Assembly (NCBI GenBank): GCA_021788115.1 | Contig: JAJYLA010000005.1 | Coordinates: forward strand, 1 to 64,000 | Source of the DNA: Actinomycetes bacterium | GTDB lineage: Bacteria; Actinomycetota; Acidimicrobiia; Acidimicrobiales; Palsa-688 | Length of the DNA stretch: 64,000 bases | Direction: 5' to 3' | Shown: piece after piece, positions 37,150-45,352 of the stretch | How the letters are laid out: each line of letters starts with the position of its first letter | Position numbering within the stretch: the first letter of the stretch is position 1 | The notes under the pieces: model-generated | Databases searched by the model: none | What the model saw: the letters and a program-made list of their open reading frames with translations, nothing else | What the model was told of the DNA's origin: nothing | Made by a program: the position numbers and the translations under genes

Positions 37150-38739
37150 TCAGTGGACGTCGGCCAGCATGATCGGCGGCAGGTGGAGGTGGCTGATCGT
37201 CGGCTCGCGCCCCACGGTGTCCGTGGCCATCTCCAGGGCGTCGTCGAGGCTCGACGCAGGCGACAACCCCAGCCGGCGCACCGCCCGCGGCTCCCCGCCG
37301 ACGATGATCGCCCGGCCGATGTGGTCGAAGGCGTGCGCCGCCCAGTACCACATGTAGAAGGGGTGGACGCCGTGGTAGGCGTGGCTGGTGCGGTACAGGT
37401 GCCGGTACCACTCGTCGGTGGCGAAGCGCTGCTCGTAGGTCTTCTCGATCTGCAGCGGGTCTGTCGTGTCGGCCAGGACCTCCTCGAAGAAGTCGATGTA
37501 GGAGGGGTGGTGCACCGGGTGGAACGCCCACGGCGTGGGGTGCGAGAGGATCACGACGCCGCCCGCCCGCACGAGCGGCTTCCCCCGGTACATGTTGAAC
37601 AGGTACCCGAGGCCCATGCACACCACCAGGACCGGGTTCATGATCGAGTTCACGTTGTACGGCGACAGGTGGGGGAGGCCGAGGATCACGATGTCTGTCT
37701 GGCCCTCGACGTGCACCATCTGCTGGCGGTAGATCATCTCGGTGGTCGCCCGGTGGACGGCCTCCACCTCGCCGGCGTGCACGCTGGTCATCGCGTGCGG
37801 CGCCTTGATGGACTGGAAGATCGAGCGCGCCACCCGGGGCGGGGTGACCGACAGGCCTTTGGTGGTCGCCAGGTACATCGCCCGGTCGCGGGCGGTCCAC
37901 TCCCACTCCCGCTTCTGGAGGAAGGCCATCTGCTCGGGGAAGGTGTCGTTGTTGAGCGTCGTCTCGATCTGGAAGACCCTGACTCCCGACGCGGCGATCA
38001 GGCGGCCCATCCGCCAGTTCGACGAGTGGAGCTCAGAGCGCTCCTGGTCCATGAAGGAGCGGCTGTGCAGCATCGTCCGTACGTTGTGGTGGTGGCGGAG
38101 GCTGCGGTAGCTGGCCAGGCCGGTGGCGACGCTCTTGTGCCCCCCGTCCATGGCGACCAGGTTGATGTTGACGTAGACGAGCAGGTCGGACTCCGCGGCC
38201 CGTTTGCTGATCTCGACGTCTTCGCCCTGGTCGGTCTTTCCCAGGTGGACCAGGCCGTCGGGGTCCTCGGCGTCGTGCTGGAGGAGCAGCCCGTGCGGGG
38301 CGAACGCGTCGTAGACCCGGTCGCCGACGGCGTGGCGCAGCTCCGCCTCGGTCATGCGCCGGTGCAGGGCGAGGGCGCAGATGAGCACGACGTCGTCGAC
38401 GCCCGCCGCGGCCGCCATGTCGAGCACGGCCTCGATCACCCGCTGGCGGTTGTCCGGCCGGCGCATCGGCGGCAGGGGCAGCGAGATGTCGTCGAACGCG
38501 ATGGTGAGGCGCATCCGGGGGAAGAGCAGCTCCGGGAGGGGCGCGCTGTCCCCGAGCGGCGAGAGCAGGGCGTCGCGGACGGCCTGGTCGGGGTCGTCGA
38601 GGGGCTCCAGCGGCTCCGGTGCGTAGATCACCCGCGACCGGCCGGCGGGCAGGCGTTCCAGGCGGAAGCCCTCGCCGTGCCAGGTGAGCACCGGCGGCGT
38701 GGAGCGGTCGACTTCGAGGACGAATCCGGGGCGGGGCAT
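37150..38739 (-). CDS. LarA-like (DUF2088) nickel-pincer-type racemase/epimerase homologue
   Basis: The 529-residue protein matches the LarA fold. IAFDDISLPLPPMRR near 80 corresponds to the N-terminal substrate motif, LALHRRMTEAEL holds H126 (the G-T-H-R-x-M-T region), and GGHKSVATG near 199-207 holds K202 at the place of the lysine that anchors the nickel-pincer nucleotide in LarA. It is about 100 residues longer than lactate racemase. The family epimerises 2-hydroxyacids, but many members have other substrates. The cofactor-making larB, larC and larE are not in this window. It sits between a zinc dehydrogenase and an acyltransferase, so a lipid-linked hydroxy compound is possible. Confidence 0.82.
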   Translation of the reverse strand: MPRPGFVLEVDRSTPPVLTWHGEGFRLERLPAGRSRVIYAPEPLEPLDDPDQAVRDALLSPLGDSAPLPELLFPRMRLTIAFDDISLPLPPMRRPDNRQRVIEAVLDMAAAAGVDDVVLICALALHRRMTEAELRHAVGDRVYDAFAPHGLLLQHDAEDPDGLVHLGKTDQGEDVEISKRAAESDLLVYVNINLVAMDGGHKSVATGLASYRSLRHHHNVRTMLHSRSFMDQERSELHSSNWRMGRLIAASGVRVFQIETTLNNDTFPEQMAFLQKREWEWTARDRAMYLATTKGLSVTPPRVARSIFQSIKAPHAMTSVHAGEVEAVHRATTEMIYRQQMVHVEGQTDIVILGLPHLSPYNVNSIMNPVLVVCMGLGYLFNMYRGKPLVRAGGVVILSHPTPWAFHPVHHPSYIDFFEEVLADTTDPLQIEKTYEQRFATDEWYRHLYRTSHAYHGVHPFYMWYWAAHAFDHIGRAIIVGGEPRAVRRLGLSPASSLDDALEMATDTVGREPTISHLHLPPIMLADVH

Positions 38740-38749
38740 CTGGGTCTTT

Positions 38750-39931
38750 CTACCTTCTCTTCTCTCGCCGCATGTCGAACGCCACCTTCACCGCGCCCCG
38801 CCGGCCCGCGTTCGCTGCGTGCTCGACGGCGTCCGCGTGGCGGTCCAGCGGGTAGGTGGCGCTCACCAGGCGCTCGAGCCCGGCGGCGTCCACCACCTCC
38901 AGGGACAGCTCGAAGCTGTGCCTGCCCCCCGCGGCGGGCTCGGGACCGTAGGCGTAGGCGCCGGCGAGGCGCACCTCCCGCTGCCACAGCCCGGTGAGGT
39001 CGATGCCCACGTGGCCGGGCATGCCGAGAAGGACGACCGTGGCGCCGGGTGCCGCGACCGCGAGAGCGTCGGCGATCGAAGCGGCGGTGCCCACGCAGTC
39101 GAACACGAGCGGGGCGCCGCCGGTGAGCTGTCCGTTGTCGAGGATCCACGAGCCGCTCGCACGGCGGACCGCCCGGCGCAGGTCTCCCGGCTCGACGACC
39201 GTGGCCGCCCCGAGCTCGCGCGCCAGGCGCCGCTGCTCGGGGTGCTTGGCGACGGCGAGAACCGACGCGATGTCGGGCCGCAGGTGGTGCAGGGCGGCGA
39301 TGGTGGCCAGCCCGAGGGTGCCGGCGCCGATCACCACCGCCGCGACGTCGGACTCCGGGCGGGGCGCGGCGAGGGCGCCGTGCACGGCGCAGGCGGTCGG
39401 CTCGACCATGACGGCCGCCTCGTCGGACCACCCGTCGGGAACCTCGTGGAGCTGGCGATCGTGGGCCACCAGCGCGAGCGACCACCCGCCGCCGGTGTCG
39501 GCGCAGTAGCCGGTCTGCAGGCCGGGCTGCAGGTGCCCGGCGACGAGGCGCTCGCAGTGGTTGGTGCGTCCCTCGGCGCAGGGGCCGCACGGCGGGTCGA
39601 TCCCCCGGAGCGCGCAGTGCAGGACCGGCTCGAGGACCACGCGCCTGCCGTCTTCGGCGTCGGCCACCACTTCGTGTCCCGGCACGAACGGGAAGCTGAC
39701 GACGGGCTCGAACCAGCGGGACGAGCGCCCGTCGAGGGTGGCGAGGTCGCTGCCGCAGATGCCCGACAGCCGGGGCCGCAGCGTCTGCCAGCCGGGCCCG
39801 GGGAGCTCGGGCGGCTCGACGTCGACGAGTCGCAAGGCGCCGACCCGACCCCCGGCGCCGGCCCGCCACCCCGACGCCAGCCGCGCCGCGGCGAACCGGG
39901 TGACGCTGCGGTCGACCTGCAGGGCCCTCAT
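38750..39931 (-). CDS. Zinc-dependent medium-chain alcohol dehydrogenase
   Basis: The 393-residue product has the MDR fold. Catalytic-zinc residues are in GICGSDLATLDG and FVPGHEVVADAE, the structural-zinc-like cluster reads CALRGIDPPCGPCAEG followed by NHC, and the nucleotide-binding motif is VIGAGTLGLATIAAL near 200. It oxidises an alcohol or reduces an aldehyde with NAD(P). The start is the ATG at 39931, overlapping the stop of the acyl-reductase gene by 4 bp, so the two are coupled. An aldehyde/alcohol produced by the acyl reductase is an obvious candidate substrate. Confidence 0.9.
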   Translation of the reverse strand: MRALQVDRSVTRFAAARLASGWRAGAGGRVGALRLVDVEPPELPGPGWQTLRPRLSGICGSDLATLDGRSSRWFEPVVSFPFVPGHEVVADAEDGRRVVLEPVLHCALRGIDPPCGPCAEGRTNHCERLVAGHLQPGLQTGYCADTGGGWSLALVAHDRQLHEVPDGWSDEAAVMVEPTACAVHGALAAPRPESDVAAVVIGAGTLGLATIAALHHLRPDIASVLAVAKHPEQRRLARELGAATVVEPGDLRRAVRRASGSWILDNGQLTGGAPLVFDCVGTAASIADALAVAAPGATVVLLGMPGHVGIDLTGLWQREVRLAGAYAYGPEPAAGGRHSFELSLEVVDAAGLERLVSATYPLDRHADAVEHAANAGRRGAVKVAFDMRREKRR

Positions 39932-42273
39932 GCCCGCGGCCCGATCGGCAGGAGCGGGCGGGGACCCTCGGGCGCCTTCGGCCAGTGCTCGACGTGCCAG
40001 CCCCGCTTGCGGGCGATGGCCGCGAGCTTGGTCTCCGGGTTCACCGCGACGGGATGGCCGGCCGCTTCGAGCATGGGCAGGTCGCTGGTCGAGTCGGCGT
40101 AGGCCACGGCCTGCTCCAGGTCGATTGCCCAGGTCTCCGCGTACTCGGCCATGACCTGGGCCCGCGCCTCGCCCGTCGGGGGGGCATCGACGAGCTCTCC
40201 GGTGAAGCGGCCGTGTCTTTGCCCCAGATGGGCGCAGACGATCTCGTCGAAGAGGGGCCGCAGCGGCTCGATCACCACGTCGAGCGCCCCCGTGATCAGC
40301 AGCGTCTTGTGGCCGAGGGCGCGGTGCTCGCGGACCCGGCGGATCCCCGCCGGGAACGACTTGGTGAGCACCAGGTCGCTGAAGAGCTCCCAGCTGTCCT
40401 CGCGCAGCCTTTCCACCGGCGCCCCGTCGTAGCGGCGGTAGAAGTAGCGGAGAAAGTCGCCCCGGTCGGCGCGGTCGAGGGCCAGCAGCCGCGGGGCCTC
40501 CCGCAGCGTGCGCAGCACGAAGCGGACCCGGTCGGCGTCGCCCTGATGGCGGGTGGCCAGCCAGGAGTAGGAGTCGACGACGTTGGAGGCGATCAGCGTG
40601 TTCTCGAGGTCGAACACCGCCAGCTGGCGCTCCGGGGCGAGGACCGCCCTGCGGCCCCGCTCCTCCCGCCCGCCAGCGGTGGCGCGCGCCCCGCGCCGGC
40701 CGCCGGCGGTGCCCGGCCGCGGCGCCTGGCGGACGCGGGCGTGGGCGACGACCGACGGGAGGTACACCTCCTGGCAGAAGTGCCGCCAGTCGATCACCGC
40801 CGGGTCGAAGCAGAAGTCGCGGCGGTCCTCGGGGGGCAGCGCCTCGTAGACCCCGAGGAGCCGGTCCACGGAGAACACCGCCTCGGTCTCGGTGTACGCC
40901 CCGTAGAGCTCCACGTAGGAGAGGGCGCGCTCGGCCTCGTCGCGGCGTTCCTCGAGGCGGGCGCTCAGGTCCGCCTGCCTCCCGCGCAGCGGCAGCGCCT
41001 GGAGCGCCCGCTCGGCGGTGCCGAGCACGCGGCGGGCCTGGCGCAGCTGGCGCTGCACCCGGTGGCGGCCCGGGAACGTCCACTCCGGCACGGTGATGGG
41101 CTGGTCCTTGCTGTCCGCCAGGGGGTTGTCGGTGAACCACTCGCGCACCAGGTCGACGAGCTGCCGGTAGCGCAGCGGGTTGCGGGCCCCGGACGCGGCG
41201 TGGAAGACGTCCGGCTCGGAAAGCGGGCCGCGCGCGGCGACCGCCAGGATCGCCGCTACGACCATGTCGACGGGGATGACGTCGATGATCCCTTCGGGGA
41301 CGCCCGGGAACTCCTTCAAGAGGCCCTTGGCGTAGGAGATGATCACCGGGTCGGCCATCCGGAAACCCCGGATCCATCCGGGGAAGGGCTCCGCGAGGGC
41401 CGCCTCGATGATCGACGGCCGCACGATGGTCACCGGCAGGTCGTCGCGGGTCTCGAGCAGGGCCCTCTCGCCGAGCGACTTGGTGTAGGCGTAGGCGTCC
41501 GGCCATCCGAGCCCCTGGGCGCGCGACTTGCCCATCTCCACCATGCGGTCCTTGACCCAGTCCTCGCGCAGGCGTTCGGTCTTCGCCGCCAGAAGCGGCA
41601 TGCCGGCCGCGCCGAGCTCGGCGCGCGCCTGGCGCTCGAAGCGGGCCAGCATCCGGGGGTCCCGGCTGGCCGCGTCGGCGTCGGCGCGCGCCCGGCGCGC
41701 CGCGTCGACCTCCGAGCGCCACGCCACCTCGGTCGACCACGGCGTGGCGGCCAGGGTCGCCTCGGGGGCCCGGCCCCGCCGGCTGCCGGCGACGTACGCC
41801 GTGGACACCGCGATCAGGTGGGGGAGGGAGCCGACGCTGGCGCGCAGGCGGGTGAGGGTTTCGGCCACGCGGAGGGGGCCGAGGAGGTTGATCTCGACGG
41901 CAGCGTCGAGCGGGGAGTCGAAGCTGACGGTCGCCGCCGAGTGGATGACCGTGGTGCAGGAGGCGAGGGTTTCCTCGCCGGCCGCGTCCAGGCCGAGCCC
42001 GTCTGCGGCCACATCGCCGGCGACGACCGCCACCCGGCGGTCCACCTCGGCGTCGAATTCGTCGCCGAGGGCCCGGCGCAGCGGATCGAAGCAGTTGTTG
42101 CGCAGGATCTCCCGCCGCAGCCGGTCCCGGGCGCCGCGCCGTCCCGGCCGCACCAGGAGCACCAGGTCGCAGCCGGGGACGGTCCGCAGCAGCCGCTCGA
42201 CGAGCGCGGTGCCGAGGAACCCGGTCGCACCGGTGATGGCAATGCGCTGCCCCCGCAGCGCTTCACGGAGCAT
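39928..42273 (-). CDS. Fatty-acyl reductase (SDR) fused to HAD-IB hydrolase
   Basis: The 781-residue protein has an N-terminal extended SDR reductase (about 8-400) with TGATGFLG at 14-21, Y261-x3-K265 and the NAD-binding/male-sterility layout of fatty-acyl-CoA reductases. A helical stretch (400-545) follows, then an HAD-IB domain (about 550-765). HAD motif I reads F-D555-L-E-N-T: the second acidic residue, normally Asp, is Glu, so phosphatase activity may be changed. The reductase would make fatty aldehyde or alcohol from acyl-CoA or acyl-ACP. It is first in the operon, divergent from a TetR gene only 23 bp away, and translationally coupled to the dehydrogenase. Confidence 0.88.
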   Translation of the reverse strand: MLREALRGQRIAITGATGFLGTALVERLLRTVPGCDLVLLVRPGRRGARDRLRREILRNNCFDPLRRALGDEFDAEVDRRVAVVAGDVAADGLGLDAAGEETLASCTTVIHSAATVSFDSPLDAAVEINLLGPLRVAETLTRLRASVGSLPHLIAVSTAYVAGSRRGRAPEATLAATPWSTEVAWRSEVDAARRARADADAASRDPRMLARFERQARAELGAAGMPLLAAKTERLREDWVKDRMVEMGKSRAQGLGWPDAYAYTKSLGERALLETRDDLPVTIVRPSIIEAALAEPFPGWIRGFRMADPVIISYAKGLLKEFPGVPEGIIDVIPVDMVVAAILAVAARGPLSEPDVFHAASGARNPLRYRQLVDLVREWFTDNPLADSKDQPITVPEWTFPGRHRVQRQLRQARRVLGTAERALQALPLRGRQADLSARLEERRDEAERALSYVELYGAYTETEAVFSVDRLLGVYEALPPEDRRDFCFDPAVIDWRHFCQEVYLPSVVAHARVRQAPRPGTAGGRRGARATAGGREERGRRAVLAPERQLAVFDLENTLIASNVVDSYSWLATRHQGDADRVRFVLRTLREAPRLLALDRADRGDFLRYFYRRYDGAPVERLREDSWELFSDLVLTKSFPAGIRRVREHRALGHKTLLITGALDVVIEPLRPLFDEIVCAHLGQRHGRFTGELVDAPPTGEARAQVMAEYAETWAIDLEQAVAYADSTSDLPMLEAAGHPVAVNPETKLAAIARKRGWHVEHWPKAPEGPRPLLPIGPRA

Positions 42274-42283
42274 TGTGATTGTC

Positions 42284-42295
42284 TACCATGTGGTA
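42284..42295. promoter_or_regulatory. TetR-type operator in a 23-bp divergent intergenic region
   Basis: TACCATGTGGTA, a perfect 12-bp palindrome (arms TACCA/TGGTA) lying between the acyl-reductase ATG (42273) and the TetR GTG (42297). Its position means a bound repressor would block both transcription starts. Extended symmetry outside the core is weak. Confidence 0.6.
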
Positions 42296-42296
42296 A

Positions 42297-42908
42297 GTGA
42301 GCACCGCCAGTAGCAACGGGAGCACGAAGGACCGGACCCTCGACGCTGCCGTGCGGGCCTTCGGAACGCGAGGCTACGAGACGACGTCCCTCGACGCTCT
42401 GGCGGGCGAGCTGGGCGTCCGCAAACAGACCATCCTGTATCACTTCTCGTCGAAGGAGGCGCTCCTCGACGCAGTGATCGAGGAGGCGGGATCGGAGCTG
42501 ACGGCAGTGCTGGAGGCGGCGCTGGCCGGGGCGGGGGAGGGCCTCGAACGGGTCGACGCCGTGGTGCGCTCGGTGTTCCGCCTGGCGGCACGCCGGCCGG
42601 AGCTGCTCGGCCTGCTGCGCGAGGTGGGCCGCCTCGGCCCCCCCGCCGCCAGCCGCTTCCGGGAGATGCTCGGTCCCTTCATCGAGAGGGCCACATCCTT
42701 TCTCGACGACGGCATGGCTGCCGGCGAGCTGCGCCGCCAGGACCCCCGCTTCCTGCTGCTCGCCATCTACTCCACCGTCGTGGGCATAGCCACGGAGGTC
42801 GAGGTGCTCCGCGCCCTCGGCGTCGAGCCCACCGCCCGGAGCCTCGCCGGCCAGCGCCGGGCGCTCATCGCTTTTCTCCACTCCGCCCTCGCGCCGGCCG
42901 CCCCCTAG
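42297..42908 (+). CDS. TetR-family transcriptional regulator
   Basis: The 203-residue protein has the TetR HTH at about 14-60 (DRTLDAAVRAFGTRGYETTS; LGVRKQTILYHFSSKEALLD) and a helical ligand domain with LFFL-type hydrophobic core to the end. The GTG start at 42297 is forced, since the HTH begins almost at once. There is no ribosome-binding site, so the mRNA is probably leaderless. It is divergent from the acyl-reductase operon and very likely controls it and itself through the palindrome between them. The ligand may be an acyl or fatty-alcohol compound. Confidence 0.9.
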   Translation: MSTASSNGSTKDRTLDAAVRAFGTRGYETTSLDALAGELGVRKQTILYHFSSKEALLDAVIEEAGSELTAVLEAALAGAGEGLERVDAVVRSVFRLAARRPELLGLLREVGRLGPPAASRFREMLGPFIERATSFLDDGMAAGELRRQDPRFLLLAIYSTVVGIATEVEVLRALGVEPTARSLAGQRRALIAFLHSALAPAAP

Positions 42909-42943
42909 TAGGGCCGGGCCCGACCTTCGGGGCGCTCCAGGAG

Positions 42944-42973
42944 TTGACAATAGTTCCATTGTTATGGGATAAT
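42944..42973 (+). promoter_or_regulatory. arsR promoter with internal operator; leaderless start
   Basis: TTGACA (42944-42949) and GATAAT (42968-42973) are separated by 18 bp, close to the vegetative consensus and rare in such GC-rich DNA. Transcription should start near 42980, which is the ATG itself. An inverted repeat ACAAT-AGTTCC-ATTGT (42947-42962) overlaps the -35 and spacer and is a likely ArsR binding site. Confidence 0.75.
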
Positions 42974-42979
42974 CGTTCA

Positions 42980-43330
42980 ATGATGCGAGAGCCGCTCGAA
43001 GCTGGGGAGGCTGCGGCGGGGGTGGTCGTCGCGGGCTTCGGCGCCCTCGCGCACGAGACGCGCCTCGGGTTGTTCCGCCTCCTCGTGCGCAAGGGCTACT
43101 CCGGCGAGACCGCCGGCGAGCTCGCCCGGAGGGTCGGGATCCCGCCACAGACCGCGTCTTTTCACCTGAAGGAGATGCTGCACGCTCAGCTCGTGCGGCA
43201 GTGGCGGCGCGGCCGGAACGTGTACTACGCCGTGGATTTCGAGCACCTGTGCCGGCTGCGCGACTACCTCAGCGCCTGCTGCTGCGTCGAGGAACACCCC
43301 GGTACCGTCCACGTCAGGAGCACGCCATGA
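42980..43330 (+). CDS. arsR: ArsR-family arsenic-responsive repressor
   Basis: The 116-residue protein has the winged helix with ARRVGIPPQTASFHLKEML (about 45-63) and wing WRRGRNVYYAVD. The C-terminus contains three consecutive cysteines (YLSACCCVEEHPG), a plausible As(III)-binding site as in other ArsR types with C-terminal cysteines. It should repress its own promoter until arsenite binds. The start is ATG 42980, with ATG 42983 as alternative. Its stop overlaps the arsM start by 4 bp. Confidence 0.9.
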   Translation: MMREPLEAGEAAAGVVVAGFGALAHETRLGLFRLLVRKGYSGETAGELARRVGIPPQTASFHLKEMLHAQLVRQWRRGRNVYYAVDFEHLCRLRDYLSACCCVEEHPGTVHVRSTP

Positions 43331-44142
43331 CCGGAGTCGACGTCCGCCAACTCGTCAGGGACCACTACGGCGCCGCAGCGCGGCGGGTCATCCAGGGAGG
43401 CGGAGGGTGCTGCGGCCCAGGGGAAGCCGACATCGTCTCCGGCGGTCTCTACAGCGAGGCCGAGCAGAGCGGCCTCCCGGCGGAGGCCCTGCGGGCATCC
43501 CTGGGGTGCGGCAACCCGGCGGCGCTCGCGGAGTTGCGCGAGGGCGAGGTCGTCCTCGATCTCGGCTCCGGTGGCGGCGTCGACGTGCTGCTCTCCGCAC
43601 GCCGGGTCGGGCCCACGGGCAAGGCGTACGGGGTGGACATGACCGACGACATGCTCTCGCTCGCGGAGGAGAACAAGCGCCGGTCGGGTCTCGCCAACGT
43701 GGAGTTCCTCCGCGGCGAGATCGAGGACATCCCGCTGCCCGACGGGTCCGTGGACGTGGTCATCTCCAACTGCGTGATCAACCTGTCCGCGGACAAGGAC
43801 CGGGTCCTCCGAGAGGCGTTCCGGGTGCTGCGTCCCGGCGGCCGCTTCGCCGTGTTCGACATCGTGCTCCGCGCAGGTGTCCCCGCCGAGCTGCGGCGGG
43901 TCGCCCGGCTGTGGGCGGGCTGCTTTGCCGGCGCCCTCGAGGAGGGCGAGTACCGCACCCGGCTGGTGGCGGCGGGCTTCTCCGGCGTCGAGATCCAGCC
44001 GACCCGGGTTTTCTCCGCTGCGGAGATCCATGACTTCCTCGACCAGGAGGGCCTCGACGCGGACCGTCTCGTCCCGCTGGCGGCGGACAAGGTGACGAGC
44101 GCCTTCGTCCGGGCCGCCAAGGAGATCAAGGTCACGCGGTAG
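43327..44142 (+). CDS. arsM: Arsenite S-adenosylmethionine methyltransferase
   Basis: The 271-residue enzyme has the ArsM layout: a class I SAM fold with VVLDLGSGGGVDVLLS (75-90) and the conserved cysteines that bind As(III). These are C28/C29 (GGGCCGP), C61 (LGCGNP), C149 (ISNCVINL) and C199 (WAGCFAG), all four positions being filled. It methylates arsenite to volatile or less toxic species. It starts at ATG 43327 within an ATGA overlap with arsR. It converges on the PEP-synthase-like cluster. Confidence 0.93.
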   Translation: MTGVDVRQLVRDHYGAAARRVIQGGGGCCGPGEADIVSGGLYSEAEQSGLPAEALRASLGCGNPAALAELREGEVVLDLGSGGGVDVLLSARRVGPTGKAYGVDMTDDMLSLAEENKRRSGLANVEFLRGEIEDIPLPDGSVDVVISNCVINLSADKDRVLREAFRVLRPGGRFAVFDIVLRAGVPAELRRVARLWAGCFAGALEEGEYRTRLVAAGFSGVEIQPTRVFSAAEIHDFLDQEGLDADRLVPLAADKVTSAFVRAAKEIKVTR

Positions 44143-44259
44143 GTGCGCCCCGCTGTCGTTCGCGGGTGGCGGCCCGGCAGGCCGGCGGGAGCGAGGGACT
44201 CTCGATTCGACGACGACAACCGCTGGTGGGCGGCGCGTCGCCGAAGCGTGTTCGCATCG

Positions 44260-45339
44260 TCACGGTGACTCTGCCGGAGCCGCTTTCAGGCGCATCGGCA
44301 TCCGCATGTTGGCCACGATGCGATCCATGATCGAGGTCTCGGGGTCGGCCAAAGGAGGCCGGGGCTTCCGGCTCCATACGGTCTCCTGCCGGGCCTGCAA
44401 GAGGAACACGTCGCGCCCCGCGTCGTCACCCGGAGCGGGAGGGCCGATCGCCCATTCGATGTCCTGGGCCCCTCCGAGCGCAGCCTCGACGCGGACACCC
44501 AGGTCCGCGAGCTCAGCCACCTCGCGGGAGGACAGGCAGGGTTGCGACTGATCCTCCGCGGGAACGTCCGTCAGGGCCACTTCTCCCAGCTCCTCGACAA
44601 AGCGGTACGCGACCGGCTTGGTGGAGATGGCCCGCGAGCGGATGTCGCGGGTCACCTTGTCCACGAAGAAGCGGTCCGGCGTCACCTCTCCGCCGACGAC
44701 CGCGAGGCCAAGCCCATAGGATCCCTCTATGGTGACCTGCGAGGGGTCGCCGTTCACCGGGTCGAGGGTCATCATGACTCCGGCCGCCTCGGCAGGCACC
44801 ATCGTCTGAACCACCACGGCCATCGCGGCGTCCTCGGGGACGATGTCGACGTGGTCGAAATACGCGAGCGCCTGGGGCGTGAAGAGACTTCCCCAGCAGC
44901 TCAGCACGTGAGCCAAGATGCTGTCGGCCCCCCGCACCCACAGGTACGTGTCGTGCTCGCCGGCGAACGACGCCTCGTTCGCGTCCTCACTGATGGCACT
45001 GGAGCGAACGGCCACGGGGGTCGAGTCTCCCAGCGACACGAGCGCCTGCTTCAGCTCCTCAGCGAGCAGTGCGTGAGAGGGTTGCATCGTGAAAAGCCGG
45101 CGGATGAGAGTCGAGGCCTCACTTTGAGCCTCCACCGTCGCCGAGCCCGACAGCAGCCGGCGGATCTCGCGGTCGATCCCGGTGGCGGCAACGAACTCCC
45201 GGTAGGCATGGACCGTGACGGCGAAGCCGGGCGGGACCCGCAGCCCGTGCTGCAAAAGTCTGCCGAGCCCGATGGCCTTGCCTCCCACCACCTCTGCCAG
45301 CTGGGAGTCGCACTCCTCGAGGTGCACCACGTATTTCAT
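44260..45339 (-). CDS. Phenylphosphate-synthase-like ATP-binding subunit (PpsB-type; PEP/pyruvate-binding domain)
   Basis: The 359-residue protein is only the N-terminal half of a PEP-synthase-like enzyme. GGKAIGLGRLLQHGLRVPPG opens the domain, VAVRSSAISEDANEASFAG near 108 is the ATP-binding segment, and QARQETVWSRKP ends it. There is no swivelling His domain, which is supplied by the preceding gene 13 bp away. This split matches phenylphosphate synthase of Thauera aromatica (PpsB about 40 kDa, PpsA about 70 kDa), which phosphorylates phenol with ATP. A two-part PEP synthase or another dikinase is the alternative. Start ATG 45339. Confidence 0.82.
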   Translation of the reverse strand: MKYVVHLEECDSQLAEVVGGKAIGLGRLLQHGLRVPPGFAVTVHAYREFVAATGIDREIRRLLSGSATVEAQSEASTLIRRLFTMQPSHALLAEELKQALVSLGDSTPVAVRSSAISEDANEASFAGEHDTYLWVRGADSILAHVLSCWGSLFTPQALAYFDHVDIVPEDAAMAVVVQTMVPAEAAGVMMTLDPVNGDPSQVTIEGSYGLGLAVVGGEVTPDRFFVDKVTRDIRSRAISTKPVAYRFVEELGEVALTDVPAEDQSQPCLSSREVAELADLGVRVEAALGGAQDIEWAIGPPAPGDDAGRDVFLLQARQETVWSRKPRPPLADPETSIMDRIVANMRMPMRLKAAPAESP

Positions 45340-45352
45340 CCGCGCGCCTCTA

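Noticed and set aside
38750-41740. Extended start for the zinc dehydrogenase giving a 996-residue protein
   Set aside because: The upstream part is an out-of-frame reading of the acyl-reductase/HAD gene; the ATG at 39931 with a 4-bp overlap is the natural start.
39985-42300. A 771-codon plus-strand frame opposite the acyl-reductase gene
   Set aside because: No motifs, composition of an antisense frame; the minus-strand gene is well supported.
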